Below, piece after piece: positions 50,543 to 59,190 of a stretch of 64,000 bases of DNA. The position numbers and the translations under genes are program-made. Positions within the stretch are counted from its first letter, which is position 1. The number at the start of each line of letters is the position of its first letter. Source of the stretch: Szabonella alba (GTDB taxonomy: Bacteria; Pseudomonadota; Alphaproteobacteria; Rhodobacterales; Rhodobacteraceae); the NCBI RefSeq assembly GCF_016765775.1, contig NZ_JAESVN010000001.1, positions 682,001 through 746,000 of the forward strand, read 5' to 3'. The notes below the pieces were generated by a model that was not told where the DNA came from, searched no databases, and was given only the letters and a program-made list of their open reading frames with translations.

Positions 50543-51588
50543 AAGGGATGACACGTCGCAATTACACCCCGACATTGCCCGAATTGCAGGCCTTTGCCGC
50601 CTGTGCGCGGCAGGGCACGGCGACGCGGGCGGGGGCGGAACTGGGGCTGACGCAAAGCGCGATCAGCCGCGCGCTGGGGTCGCTTGAGGCACGGCTGGGG
50701 GTGGCGCTGTTCCATCGGATCCGTCAGCGCCTTGCCCTGTCGGATGCGGGCCGGGCCTTTCTGCCCGAGGCCGAGCGATTGCTGGCCGATCTGGACCGTG
50801 CCGCCCTGACGGTCATGAGCTTCGGGGGCCATCGCGATGTGCTGCGCCTTGCCTGCCTGCCGACCTTTGCCACGCATTGGCTGATCCCCCGGCTGGCGGG
50901 GTTTCAGCGTATCGCCCCCGGGATCAGCTTTGACATCACCGCAACCCTGACCGCGCCGGATTTCGACCGTGATCCGCGCGATGCGGCGATCCTGCGGGCG
51001 GGCCCGGGGGCAGGGGCGACCCTGCGGGGGGCAGGGCAGGATGTGCTGCTGGAGGAACGGCTGATCGTCGTGGCCGCCCCCGCCCTGCTGCCCGAGGGGG
51101 ATCTGCCCGGGGATGCGGCCCTGTCGCAACTGCCGCTGTTGCAGCAGGCAACGCGGCCCGATCTGTGGCTGGACTGGTTCCGCGATGCCGGCACCGCGCC
51201 GACCCGCATCCTGCGCGGCCCCCGGTTTGAACAGTTCGGCATGGTGCTGGCGGCGGCGCGGGCAGGTCTGGGGGTGGCGCTGCTGCCCGAAGTGCTGGTC
51301 GCCTCTGATCTGGCCTCGGGCGCCTTGCGCGCGGCCTCACCGCGCAGCATGGTCACCGCCACGCCTTATGTGCTGATGGCCCCGCCGCGCAGTCATGACC
51401 TGCCCGCCTTCACCGCCTTTCGCGACTGGCTGCTGTGTCCCGGGGCGGTCCCCCCCCTCCATTGGTCGCAGGCGGCCCCATGCGGCCTTGACCGCCCGGC
51501 GGCGGCCCGCCACCCTGTGGCAGGGCAGGGACCATCACCCCAAGGACAGACCCCCCAAGGACAGGCCCGCAAGGAAGGCAAGCCGTGA
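50536..51588 (+). CDS. LysR-type regulator (GcdR/GcvA-like)
   Basis: 350 residues. N-terminal HTH: LPELQAFAACARQGTATRAG with TQSAISRALGSLEARLG. The effector domain follows (residues 95-290, GcvA-like; LACLPTFATHWLIPRLAGFQ). Divergent placement from gcdH matches GcdR of other proteobacteria, which activates gcdH in response to glutarate. The start is ambiguous: ATG 50536 has no good ribosome site and lies in the palindrome; ATG 50548 is in frame. The last 40 residues are a low-complexity extension (QGPSPQGQTPQGQARKEGKP). It overlaps the MoxR gene by GTGA. Confidence 0.85.
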   Translation: MNQGMTRRNYTPTLPELQAFAACARQGTATRAGAELGLTQSAISRALGSLEARLGVALFHRIRQRLALSDAGRAFLPEAERLLADLDRAALTVMSFGGHRDVLRLACLPTFATHWLIPRLAGFQRIAPGISFDITATLTAPDFDRDPRDAAILRAGPGAGATLRGAGQDVLLEERLIVVAAPALLPEGDLPGDAALSQLPLLQQATRPDLWLDWFRDAGTAPTRILRGPRFEQFGMVLAAARAGLGVALLPEVLVASDLASGALRAASPRSMVTATPYVLMAPPRSHDLPAFTAFRDWLLCPGAVPPLHWSQAAPCGLDRPAAARHPVAGQGPSPQGQTPQGQARKEGKP

Positions 51589-52496
51589 CCGCGATACCGC
51601 ATTCCATCGACGCGACCGAAACCCTGCTGGCCGGGCAGGGCTATGTCGCCTCGCGCGCGCTGGCCACCGTGGTGTTCCTGTCGTTGCGTCTGGGTCGCCC
51701 GCTGTTTCTGGAAGGGGAGGCCGGCGTCGGCAAGACCGAGATCGCCAAGGTTCTGGCCGCATCCCTGGGTCGCCGCCTGATCCGGCTGCAATGCCATGAC
51801 GGGCTGGATGCGGCCTCGGCGGTGGCCGACTGGAATTTCGCCGCGCAGATGATCGCGATCCGCACCGCCGAGGCGGCAGGCAATGCCGATCGCGATGCGC
51901 TGCGGGCCGAACTGTTCACCGAGGACTATCTGATCGAGCGCCCGCTTCTGGCCGCGATGCGCCCGCAACCCGGCGGTGCGCCGGTCCTGCTGATCGACGA
52001 ACTGGACCGCGCCGATGAGCCCTTTGAGGCGTTTCTGCTTGAGGCGCTTTCGGATTTTCAGGTCACGCTGCCAGAACTGGGCACGATCCGCGCGCCGGAA
52101 CCGCCCATCGTGATCCTGACCTCGAACCGCACGCGGGAAGTGCATGATGCGCTGAAGCGGCGCTGTCTTTATCACTGGGTCGATTATCCGGGTGCCGCAC
52201 AGGAAATGCAGATCCTTGCCGCGCGCGCCCCCGAGGCGCAGGCGGTTCTGTCGCGGGAAATCGTGGCCTTTGTGCAGCGGCTGCGCGCCGAGGATCTGTT
52301 CAAGAAACCCGGCGTGGCCGAGACCATCGACTGGGCGAAGTGCCTGCTGGCGTTGGATGTCATCACCCTGACGCCCGAGGTGATCGCCGATACGCTGGGG
52401 GCGATCCTGAAATATCAGGACGATATCCAGAAGATCCAGGGATCCGAGGCGCGCCGTCTGCTGGAAGAGGCCCGGGCGGGTCTGGCCCCGGCATGA
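51585..52496 (+). CDS. MoxR-family AAA+ ATPase (CoxD-like)
   Basis: 303 residues, GTG start overlapping the LysR stop. Walker A GEAGVGKTEIAKVLA is near residue 45, Walker B VLLIDELDRADEPFEAF near 137, sensor 1 ILTSNRTREVHDALKRR. Together with the VWA protein encoded next it is of the CoxD/CoxE type, which mature the Cu-Mo site of aerobic CO dehydrogenase, or of the broader MoxR-VWA chaperone pairs. No CO dehydrogenase gene is in the window. Confidence 0.87.
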   Translation: MTAIPHSIDATETLLAGQGYVASRALATVVFLSLRLGRPLFLEGEAGVGKTEIAKVLAASLGRRLIRLQCHDGLDAASAVADWNFAAQMIAIRTAEAAGNADRDALRAELFTEDYLIERPLLAAMRPQPGGAPVLLIDELDRADEPFEAFLLEALSDFQVTLPELGTIRAPEPPIVILTSNRTREVHDALKRRCLYHWVDYPGAAQEMQILAARAPEAQAVLSREIVAFVQRLRAEDLFKKPGVAETIDWAKCLLALDVITLTPEVIADTLGAILKYQDDIQKIQGSEARRLLEEARAGLAPA

Positions 52497-52500
52497 TATC

Positions 52501-52552
52501 CGCCCCCTTTCATCTTGGCCCAAATACCTCACGGGGGGTGCGGGGGGCGTGA
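52501..52552 (-). repeat. Dispersed GC-rich repeat, copy 6 (subfamily A)
   Basis: On the minus strand it reads CGCACCCCCCGTGAGGTATT and then TGGGCCAAGATGAAA. It fills the gap between the MoxR and VWA genes and contains the alternative GTG start (52549) of the latter. Confidence 0.65.
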
Positions 52553-52572
52553 AGCCTCCCGCGCGGTCGATC

Positions 52573-53853
52573 ATGGCTCGATACGCTGATATCCTCCTCC
52601 CGGTAGACGGCAAACTTGCCCGGAACATCGGGTATTTCGCCCGCGCGTTGCGCAAGGCGGGCCTGCCCATCGGGCCGGGCCGGGTGATCGACGCGATCCG
52701 CGCGGTCGAGGCGGCAGGCTTTACCGAGCGGCGGGATTTCTACTGGGTGCTGCATGCCTGTTTCGTCTCGCGGCCCGAACAGCGCGCGGTCTTCGGGCAG
52801 GTGTTCCGGCTGTTCTGGCGTGATCCGCGCTATCTGGAACATATGATGTCGCTGATGCTGCCTGCGCTGCGCGGCGCGCAGGAGGAGCGCAGCGCGCAAG
52901 CCGCCGAGAAACGCGCGGCCGAGGCATTGCTGGACGGGGCCGACCGGAACCTGCCCGCGCCCGATGAGGCCGCCCCGCCCGAGGATGCCCCGGTCGAGAT
53001 CGACGCCTCGCGCACCTTGTCGACCGAGGAACGGCTGCGCAGTCTGGATTTCGAACAGATGTCGACGGCCGAGATTGCCGAGGCGCGGCGCATGCTGGCG
53101 CGGCTGTCGCTGCCGGTGAAACCCATTGTCACGCGCCGCCAGCAGCCCGCCGTCAGCGGGCAGGCCGATCCGCGCGCCAGCCTGCGCGCCGCATTGCGCC
53201 GGGGCGGAGAGATGTCGCGCATCATCCGGCGCGAACCCCGCACACGCTGGCCGAACCTTGTCGTGCTGTGCGATATTTCCGGTTCCATGAGCCAGTATTC
53301 CCGCATGGTGCTGCATTTCGTTCATGCCGTCGCCCATGCAAGGGGGCAGGGCTGGGCGCGGGTCCATGCCTTCACCTTTGGTACGCGGCTGACCAATATC
53401 ACCCGCCATCTGACGGATCGCGATGTCGATCAGGCACTGGCGCGGGCCGGGGCGCAGGCGCAGGACTGGTCGGGGGGCACGCGGATCGGATCTTGCCTTG
53501 CGGCCTTCAACCGCGACTGGTCCCGCCGGGTGCTGGGGCAGGGGGCGGTGGTGCTCTTGATCACCGACGGGCTGGACCGGGATGATGCGGGCGATCTGTC
53601 CCGGCAGATGCAACGGCTGCATCTGTCCTGCCGCAGGCTGATCTGGATCAACCCGCTGCTGCGATGGCAGGGATTCGCGCCGAAGGCAGGCGGGATCCGG
53701 GCCATGATGCCCCATGTCGATGCCTTCCGCGCGGGCCATTCCATCGCCTCGCTTCAGGCGCTGGCCCGCGCCGTCTCGGACCCGCATGACCGGGGGGAGC
53801 GGGAGCGGATGCTGACGGCAATGAGGGCCGGAATGTCGGCACAGCCGGACTGA
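52573..53853 (+). CDS. VWA domain protein (CoxE-like)
   Basis: 426 residues from ATG 52573; GTG 52549 is in frame but lies in the repeat. It begins MARYADILLPVDGKLARNIG with the helical CoxE N-terminal domain (YFARALRKAGLPIGPGRVID), has an acidic/Ala-rich linker, and carries a VWA MIDAS DxSxS in VVLCDISGSMSQYSRM near residue 232, with the later Thr/Asp (LLITDGLDRDD). It presumably partners the MoxR ATPase in a metal-site maturation chaperone. Confidence 0.87.
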   Translation: MARYADILLPVDGKLARNIGYFARALRKAGLPIGPGRVIDAIRAVEAAGFTERRDFYWVLHACFVSRPEQRAVFGQVFRLFWRDPRYLEHMMSLMLPALRGAQEERSAQAAEKRAAEALLDGADRNLPAPDEAAPPEDAPVEIDASRTLSTEERLRSLDFEQMSTAEIAEARRMLARLSLPVKPIVTRRQQPAVSGQADPRASLRAALRRGGEMSRIIRREPRTRWPNLVVLCDISGSMSQYSRMVLHFVHAVAHARGQGWARVHAFTFGTRLTNITRHLTDRDVDQALARAGAQAQDWSGGTRIGSCLAAFNRDWSRRVLGQGAVVLLITDGLDRDDAGDLSRQMQRLHLSCRRLIWINPLLRWQGFAPKAGGIRAMMPHVDAFRAGHSIASLQALARAVSDPHDRGERERMLTAMRAGMSAQPD

Positions 53854-53971
53854 CCGGCAATGCGCTGTGGTCATGATGCGCGTGAGGGCACCGGCGTCCT
53901 GCCTTTCGCGGCCCCGCTATCGCATGGCCGGGTGGCGCTATCGCATAACATCGCCGGTTCTTCCAGAAATG

Positions 53972-53997
53972 GGAACGTAATTGCGCCCTGCGACGTT
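53972..53997 (+). promoter_or_regulatory. EcfG-type promoter candidate upstream of the OmpA-family gene
   Basis: GGAAC at 53972-53976, 17 bases, then CGTT at 53994-53997. This matches the general stress sigma factor EcfG consensus of Alphaproteobacteria (GGAAC-N16/17-CGTT). The start codon is 58 bases beyond. Whether an EcfG/PhyR system exists in this organism cannot be seen here; some Rhodobacterales lack one. Confidence 0.4.
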
Positions 53998-54055
53998 CTC
54001 GCCGCAGACCCCTTCACGGGGAGCGCGACCGTCACCTGTCCTGAAAGGATGCCCG

Positions 54056-56044
54056 ATGAAACGTCTGCTGACCTCGACCACTGCCCTTTCCCTTGCTTTC
54101 GCGCCTGTTTCCACCCTGCCTCTGGCCGCGCAGGTGGCGGTGGATACGGCCGGAGGCAGCGCGATCTGCCTGACCGCCGATAATGATCCTTGCCCGGAAG
54201 GCGAGGTCTGTTTTCTGGCCGAGGGTGGTGATTGCGCAGGTGAGGGGATCGCGGCCAAGGCCGATGCCGCGCTACAGGCCTCGGGCGGTGCGCCGGGGCT
54301 TGTCACGCCCGATATGATGCCGGGGCCCGATATGACGCCGGGGACTGCCGAGGCTGCCCCGGCTGAGGAGCCTGCGGGCGAGGCTGTGCCCGAAGGAAGC
54401 CCCGAGACCGCAGAAACGGCTCCGGAAGTGCCCGCGGAAGGGATGCCGGAGGCCCCTGCCGCCGCGGTGGAGGCCGAAGCTGCCGAGGAACCGGCAGAGG
54501 AAGCCGCAGCACCGGAAACCCCGGCAGCGGAAGCTGCGGAGGAACCCCCGGCAGCTGAAAGCGCTGAAACCGCGCCTGCTGCTGAGGCGCCCGTGAGCGA
54601 ACCCGCCGCCGAAGAACCTGCCGCCGAAGACGCTGCAACGGAAGCTCCCGAAGCCGAGGCTCCCGATACGGAGGCTCCCGCCAGCGACACGGCCGCCGAT
54701 CCTGCGCCCGAGGGCAGCCCCGAGGGCAGCACAGACGATGCCGCGCCCGAGACTGCAGCATCAGAGGCTGAAACACCCGACGCCCAGACCCCGGAAAGCG
54801 CCGTGACCGAGGCCCCGGCGGCCCCGGCGGATGCAGAGGCCGAAGCTGCGACTGCAGAACAACCACCGCAGGACGAACCCGGGACCCTTGGTGAGGCCGC
54901 GACGGCGCTGCAGGATATCCTCGGGATCACCCCCGATGCGGCAGGCAGCGGAGCCCCGGCTGCCGCGGCTGCCGGTGCGTCCGCCGAAGGTGGGGCCACC
55001 GAAGACGAGGCCGCAGGAACAGAAGAGGCGCCGGCCGGCGATGTCACCGAAACCGAGATCACCGAGGAAAATACCCGGTCCAGCGATGAGGAGTTCGCCC
55101 CGGCCCGGACCGAGACTGCCGAATCTGACGACCGTGATGAGGGCATGTCCGATCTGGAACGCTTCGGCCTTGTGGCGCTTGGCGCACTTGCGGTCGGTGC
55201 GGTGCTGAAGAATGGCGACCGCGTCCTGTCCAATACCGGCGACCGGGTCGTGATTGAGGATGACCGGGGTGCGGTGCGGGTTCTGAAAGATGATGACACC
55301 CTGCTGCGCCGCCCCGGATCGCGCGTCCGGACGGAATCCTTCAGTGACGGATCGACCCGCAGCACGCTGGACCGCGATGACGGATCTTCGATTGTCACGA
55401 TCCGCGATGCGTCGGGCCGGGTGTTGCGCCGCGCGCGTTATGCGCCGGATGGCACTGAACTGGTGCTGATCGACGATCTGCGCGAGGTGGAAACGATTGA
55501 CATGTCGACCCTGCCGCCGCCGCCCGCCCCGCGGGACCAGACGGTGATTTCCTCGGCACAGGATGCCGGTGACCTTGCCCGCGCCCTCGCCGCGATCGAA
55601 GGGCGGGAAAACGCGCGCGCCTACAGCCTGCGGCAGATCCGCGACTATCGTGAAGTCCGTGCGCTGGCCCCGACCATCGACGTGGAAAGCATCACCTTCC
55701 GCACCGGTTCGGCGGCAATCGACGTGACCGAGGCTGAAAAACTCAGCCAGCTTGGTGGCTTGATTGCCGAAGTTCTGGTCGAACGGCCCTATGAGATCTT
55801 CCTGATCGAAGGCCATACCGATGCGGTCGGATCGGCGGCGTCAAACCTTGCGCTCTCCGACCGCAGGGCGGAATCAGTGGCCCTGGCACTGACCGAGTAT
55901 TTCGGCATCCCGCCGGAAAATCTGGTGGTGCAGGGCTATGGTGAGGCGGAACTGCGCATCGCCACGCAGACCGATGAGGCACGCAACCGCCGCGCCGCTG
56001 TCCGGCTGATCTCACCGCTGATGCGCACCGCTGGTCTGCGCTGA
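54056..56044 (+). CDS. OmpA-family protein with long Ala/Glu/Pro-rich region
   Basis: 662 residues from ATG 54056 (ribosome site GAAAGGA). A signal peptide (MKRLLTSTTALSLAFAPVS) is followed by about 270 residues that are almost entirely Ala, Glu and Pro, probably disordered. A membrane-like segment (GLVALGALAVGAVL) comes at about residue 375, then a soluble stretch. The C-terminus is an OmpA domain: ITFRTGSAAIDVTEAEK, LIEGHTDAVGSAASN and LVVQGYGEAELRI, with the Asp and Arg that bind DAP of peptidoglycan. It probably tethers the envelope to murein; the Pro/Glu region may span the periplasm. Confidence 0.85.
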   Translation: MKRLLTSTTALSLAFAPVSTLPLAAQVAVDTAGGSAICLTADNDPCPEGEVCFLAEGGDCAGEGIAAKADAALQASGGAPGLVTPDMMPGPDMTPGTAEAAPAEEPAGEAVPEGSPETAETAPEVPAEGMPEAPAAAVEAEAAEEPAEEAAAPETPAAEAAEEPPAAESAETAPAAEAPVSEPAAEEPAAEDAATEAPEAEAPDTEAPASDTAADPAPEGSPEGSTDDAAPETAASEAETPDAQTPESAVTEAPAAPADAEAEAATAEQPPQDEPGTLGEAATALQDILGITPDAAGSGAPAAAAAGASAEGGATEDEAAGTEEAPAGDVTETEITEENTRSSDEEFAPARTETAESDDRDEGMSDLERFGLVALGALAVGAVLKNGDRVLSNTGDRVVIEDDRGAVRVLKDDDTLLRRPGSRVRTESFSDGSTRSTLDRDDGSSIVTIRDASGRVLRRARYAPDGTELVLIDDLREVETIDMSTLPPPPAPRDQTVISSAQDAGDLARALAAIEGRENARAYSLRQIRDYREVRALAPTIDVESITFRTGSAAIDVTEAEKLSQLGGLIAEVLVERPYEIFLIEGHTDAVGSAASNLALSDRRAESVALALTEYFGIPPENLVVQGYGEAELRIATQTDEARNRRAAVRLISPLMRTAGLR

Positions 56045-56069
56045 CCGCCGCTAACGAGGATCATCCACG

Positions 56070-56104
56070 CCGCGCCCCTGTCCTGAGGACCGGGGCGCGG
56101 TCTT
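56070..56104 (+). terminator. Terminator-like hairpin after the OmpA-family gene
   Basis: CCGCGCCCC and GGGGCGCGG flank an inner GTCC-TGA-GGAC, followed by TCTTGC. A strong stem with a poor T run. Confidence 0.6.
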
Positions 56105-56221
56105 GCATTGTGGTGCTGTCCGCCCCCCAATCCTCCCTTTGCCACCCCACCTTTTGCCACCATTGGACAGTGGCATCCCGCCCCGCTTCGCGACATGATG
56201 CGCGGGCCGAGGGAGGACATC

Positions 56222-57220
56222 ATGACCGATGAACGAACCGAAGACATGCCGGAATGCGCACTGGACTGGCACCGCGCCGGGCAGGGCGCGGTGCTGGCCA
56301 CCGTGATCGAGACATGGGGCTCCGCCCCCCGGCCCGTCGGTAGCCAACTGGCGATCTCGGGCGACGGGCGGATGATGGGCTCGGTCTCGGGCGGCTGCGT
56401 CGAAGGCGCGGTCGTGACCGAGGCGCTGGAGGCGCTGGCCGATGGCCGCCCCCGTGTTCTGAGCTTCGGGGTCGCGGATGAAGAGGCGTTTGCCGTGGGG
56501 CTGGCCTGTGGCGGGCGCATTTCGGTTCTGGTGGAACCCGTCGGAGCCGGGCCGGATGCCTTGCCCGAGGCGCTGCTGGCCGATCTGGTTGCCGCCCGCG
56601 CCAAGGGCCGTGCGGTCGCATTGCTGACCCGTCCGGGCACGGGTGAACGCCGCCTGACGACGGGGGAGGGCGACCCGCTGGCCGGGGTGATTGACGCGCG
56701 GATGCGCGCCGACCGTTCGGGGCTGGAAGAGGACGGCTGGTTCATCGCGATCCACAATCCGCCCCTGCGCATGATCGTCGTGGGCGCCGTGCATATCGCG
56801 CAGCCGCTATTGCCGATGGCGCGCGCCTGTGGCTATGCGCCGGTGCTGATCGACCCGCGTGGCGCTTTCGGATCGGCGGCCCGCTTTCCGGGTGAGACGA
56901 TTATGGATGACTGGCCGGATGAGGCGATGGCCGCCCTTGCCCCCGATGCCCGCACCGCAGTTGTCACCCTGACCCATGATCCGAAACTGGATGATCCCGC
57001 GCTGATTGCGGCGCTTGCCTCGCCTGCCTTCTATATCGGCTGTCTCGGCTCAACGCGCACCCATGCCAAACGTCTTTTGCGCCTGCGCGAGGCGGGCATT
57101 GACGACGCGGCCATTGCCCGCCTGCATGCGCCGGTGGGGCTGGATATCGGCGCGAAATCCCCTGCCGAGATCGCGGTTTCGATCATGGCCCAGATCACCC
57201 AGAGACTGAGGCAGGGCTGA
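56222..57220 (+). CDS. XdhC/CoxI-family protein
   Basis: 332 residues, a second XdhC-type protein, different from that encoded at 27823. N-terminal domain: VIETWGSAPRPVGSQLAIS, MGSVSGGCVEGAVV and GLACGGRISVLVEPV, with the family's paired cysteines. C-terminal Rossmann domain: MIVVGAVHIAQPLLPMARA and YIGCLGSTRTHAKRL. Overlaps the next gene by 1 base (TGATG). It likely serves molybdenum-cofactor sulfuration or insertion for another hydroxylase, perhaps of the CO-dehydrogenase family. Confidence 0.88.
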   Translation: MTDERTEDMPECALDWHRAGQGAVLATVIETWGSAPRPVGSQLAISGDGRMMGSVSGGCVEGAVVTEALEALADGRPRVLSFGVADEEAFAVGLACGGRISVLVEPVGAGPDALPEALLADLVAARAKGRAVALLTRPGTGERRLTTGEGDPLAGVIDARMRADRSGLEEDGWFIAIHNPPLRMIVVGAVHIAQPLLPMARACGYAPVLIDPRGAFGSAARFPGETIMDDWPDEAMAALAPDARTAVVTLTHDPKLDDPALIAALASPAFYIGCLGSTRTHAKRLLRLREAGIDDAAIARLHAPVGLDIGAKSPAEIAVSIMAQITQRLRQG

Positions 57221-58281
57221 TGGAGTTTGGCGAGGTTCCGCTGGACCGGGCGCTGTCGGCAATTCTTGCCCATTCTGTGGCGCTGCCCGACGGGCGGCTG
57301 CGCAAGGGCAAGCGGCTGCAGCCTGCCGATCTTGACCGTCTTGCGGCGGCGGGGATCGGTTCGGTCACGGTGGCGCGGCTGGCCCCGACGGATGTGGATG
57401 AGGATGCAGCTGCCCTTGCCATTGCGCAGGCGCTCGTGCCTGATCCCGCCGCTGCCGGGCTGGACCTGCGCGCGGTCGGCACGGGCCGGGTCAATCTGCA
57501 TGCGGCGGGGCCGGGCATCCTGCGCGTCGATGCCGCCGCGATCCATGCGCTGAACGCGACCGATCCGATGATTACCGTCGCCACCGCCCCGGAATGGCAG
57601 CGGATGGACCGGGGTGGCATGGTGGCGACGGTGAAGATCATCGCCTATGCTGTCGACGGCCCAGCGCTGTCGGCCGCTTGTCGGGCGGGCGGGGCGGCCC
57701 TGTCCTTGTTGCCGCCCCGCCGCCGCCGGATCGCGCTGATCCAGACCCGTGTCGATCCGCGCGAGGATGGCGCGAAGGGTCTGGCCGCGATCGCGCTGCG
57801 CACGGCGCGTCTGGCGGCGAAGATCACGCAGACCGATCTGGTGGGGCATCGTATCGCTGATCTGGCGGCGGCCATCACGGCCATCCGCGACTGCGACCTG
57901 ATCCTGATCCTGACCGGTTCGGCCACCTCGGACCCGCGCGATGTCGCGCCCGAGGCGCTGCGCGTGGCGGGCGGGCAGGTCGATCATTTCGGAATGCCGG
58001 TCGATCCGGGCAATCTGCTGTTTCTTGGCGCGCTTGGCGCGGTTCCGGTGATCGGCCTTCCGGGCTGTGCCCGGTCCCCCGCGCTGAACGGCGCCGACTG
58101 GGTGATGGAACGGCTGATCTGCGGGCAGCCGGTGACGGCGGCGGATATTCAGGGCATGGGCGTGGGCGGTCTGCTGAAAGAGATCCCCACCCGTCCGCGC
58201 CCCCGTGATCCGGCAGCCCGCAGGCCGCCTGCCGATCCCGGGCCCGTTTCAGAATCAGATCCCGATCTTCCCGGGACCTGA
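57220..58281 (+). CDS. Molybdopterin-binding protein (MoeA/MoaB-fold)
   Basis: 353 residues. The N-terminal part resembles MoeA segments (PLDRALSAILAHSVALPDG, RLRKGKRLQPADLDRLAAAG). From about residue 190 comes a MoCF/molybdopterin-binding fold (LILILTGSATSDPRDVAPE, LFLGALGAVPVIGLPGCARS). Proteins of this kind often carry a MobA-like nucleotidyltransferase half, which is absent here. Probably handles or inserts molybdenum cofactor alongside the XdhC-type protein. Its last residues run into the dispersed repeat. Confidence 0.82.
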   Translation: MEFGEVPLDRALSAILAHSVALPDGRLRKGKRLQPADLDRLAAAGIGSVTVARLAPTDVDEDAAALAIAQALVPDPAAAGLDLRAVGTGRVNLHAAGPGILRVDAAAIHALNATDPMITVATAPEWQRMDRGGMVATVKIIAYAVDGPALSAACRAGGAALSLLPPRRRRIALIQTRVDPREDGAKGLAAIALRTARLAAKITQTDLVGHRIADLAAAITAIRDCDLILILTGSATSDPRDVAPEALRVAGGQVDHFGMPVDPGNLLFLGALGAVPVIGLPGCARSPALNGADWVMERLICGQPVTAADIQGMGVGGLLKEIPTRPRPRDPAARRPPADPGPVSESDPDLPGT

Positions 58282-58345
58282 TTTCATCTTGGTGAAAATA
58301 CCTCGGGTGTGCGGGGGCTGGCCCCGCCGGTCCCCCCGGAGGCCC
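58280..58345 (-). repeat. Dispersed GC-rich repeat, copy 7 (subfamily A)
   Basis: On the minus strand, GGGGCCAGCCCC hairpin sequences are followed by CACCCGAGGTATTTTCACCA and AGATGAAA. It lies between the convergent molybdopterin-binding gene and infC, abutting the stop of the former. Confidence 0.65.
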
Positions 58346-58406
58346 GCTCCCTTAAAGGATCAGGCCCCGCAAAGGTCAGGCGCCGGTAGAGTTTGGATGA
58401 CGGGCC

Positions 58407-58952
58407 TTATTTCGGCCCGATCATCATCACCATCTGCCGGCCTTCCAGCTTCGGCATCGTCTCAACCTTGCCAGCCTCGGCCTCGGCCACATCCGCGGCC
58501 ACGCGGTTCAGCAATTCCAGACCCAGTTCCTGATGCGCCATCTCGCGGCCCCGGAAGCGCAGGGTGACCTTCACCTTGTCGCCTTCATCCAGAAATTTCA
58601 GGACCGAGCGCATCTTCACATCGTAATCATGCTTGTCCGTACCGGGTCGGAACTTGATTTCCTTGATCTCGATGATGTGCTGCTTGCGCCGTGCCTCGGC
58701 CTCACGTTTCTGCTGTTCATATTTGAACTTGCCGAAATCCATGATCTTGCAAACCGGTGGTTCCGCGTTCGGGCTGATCTCGACAAGGTCAAGCCCCGCC
58801 TCCTCGGCCATCGCCATCGCGCGGGCGGGCGTCACGACACCCACATTCTCGCCGTCGGCGCCGATCAGCCGGATTTCATTCGCTCGGATACGGTCATTCA
58901 CACGGGGGCCCGTCTCGCGTTGCGGAGGGGCGTTGTGGGGTCTGCGGGCTAT
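58407..58952 (-). CDS. infC: Translation initiation factor IF-3, ATA start
   Basis: 181 residues, the normal length. Prevents 50S joining and proofreads initiator tRNA. N-terminal domain INEDI-like [19 protein letters not shown], linker, and C-terminal domain with [20 protein letters not shown]. The frame continues upstream to an ATG at 59060, but that adds 36 unrelated residues. Instead the ATA at 58952 lies 8 bases from AAGAAGGA and gives [13 protein letters not shown], the usual IF-3 opening. Other infC genes also use rare starts (ATT in E. coli), through which IF-3 represses its own synthesis. Confidence 0.9.
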   Translation of the reverse strand: MARRPHNAPPQRETGPRVNDRIRANEIRLIGADGENVGVVTPARAMAMAEEAGLDLVEISPNAEPPVCKIMDFGKFKYEQQKREAEARRKQHIIEIKEIKFRPGTDKHDYDVKMRSVLKFLDEGDKVKVTLRFRGREMAHQELGLELLNRVAADVAEAEAGKVETMPKLEGRQMVMMIGPK

Positions 58953-59190
58953 GGTTGTGTTCCTTCTTCGATGAACAGGACGGCTTTCGCCGAGGCGTAA
59001 AATAGACAGGCGCGCGCGCTTGTTCAACCGCAAACCGTGGCGAACCGCCATGTTCCGCATGCCAAAGGCGTCTTTGGGGGCCCGGATGCCGAAGGCTTTC
59101 GTGTCGCGGCATCAGGGTTTCCAAGTTCTGAATTTTCTGAAATAGGATGCGGCATCAATGCCGGGGATCGGCATGAAAGGAGAGATTATC

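Noticed and set aside
58953-59060. ATG start at 59060 for infC
   Set aside because: It adds 36 residues not found in IF-3, and a strong ribosome site precedes ATA at 58952.
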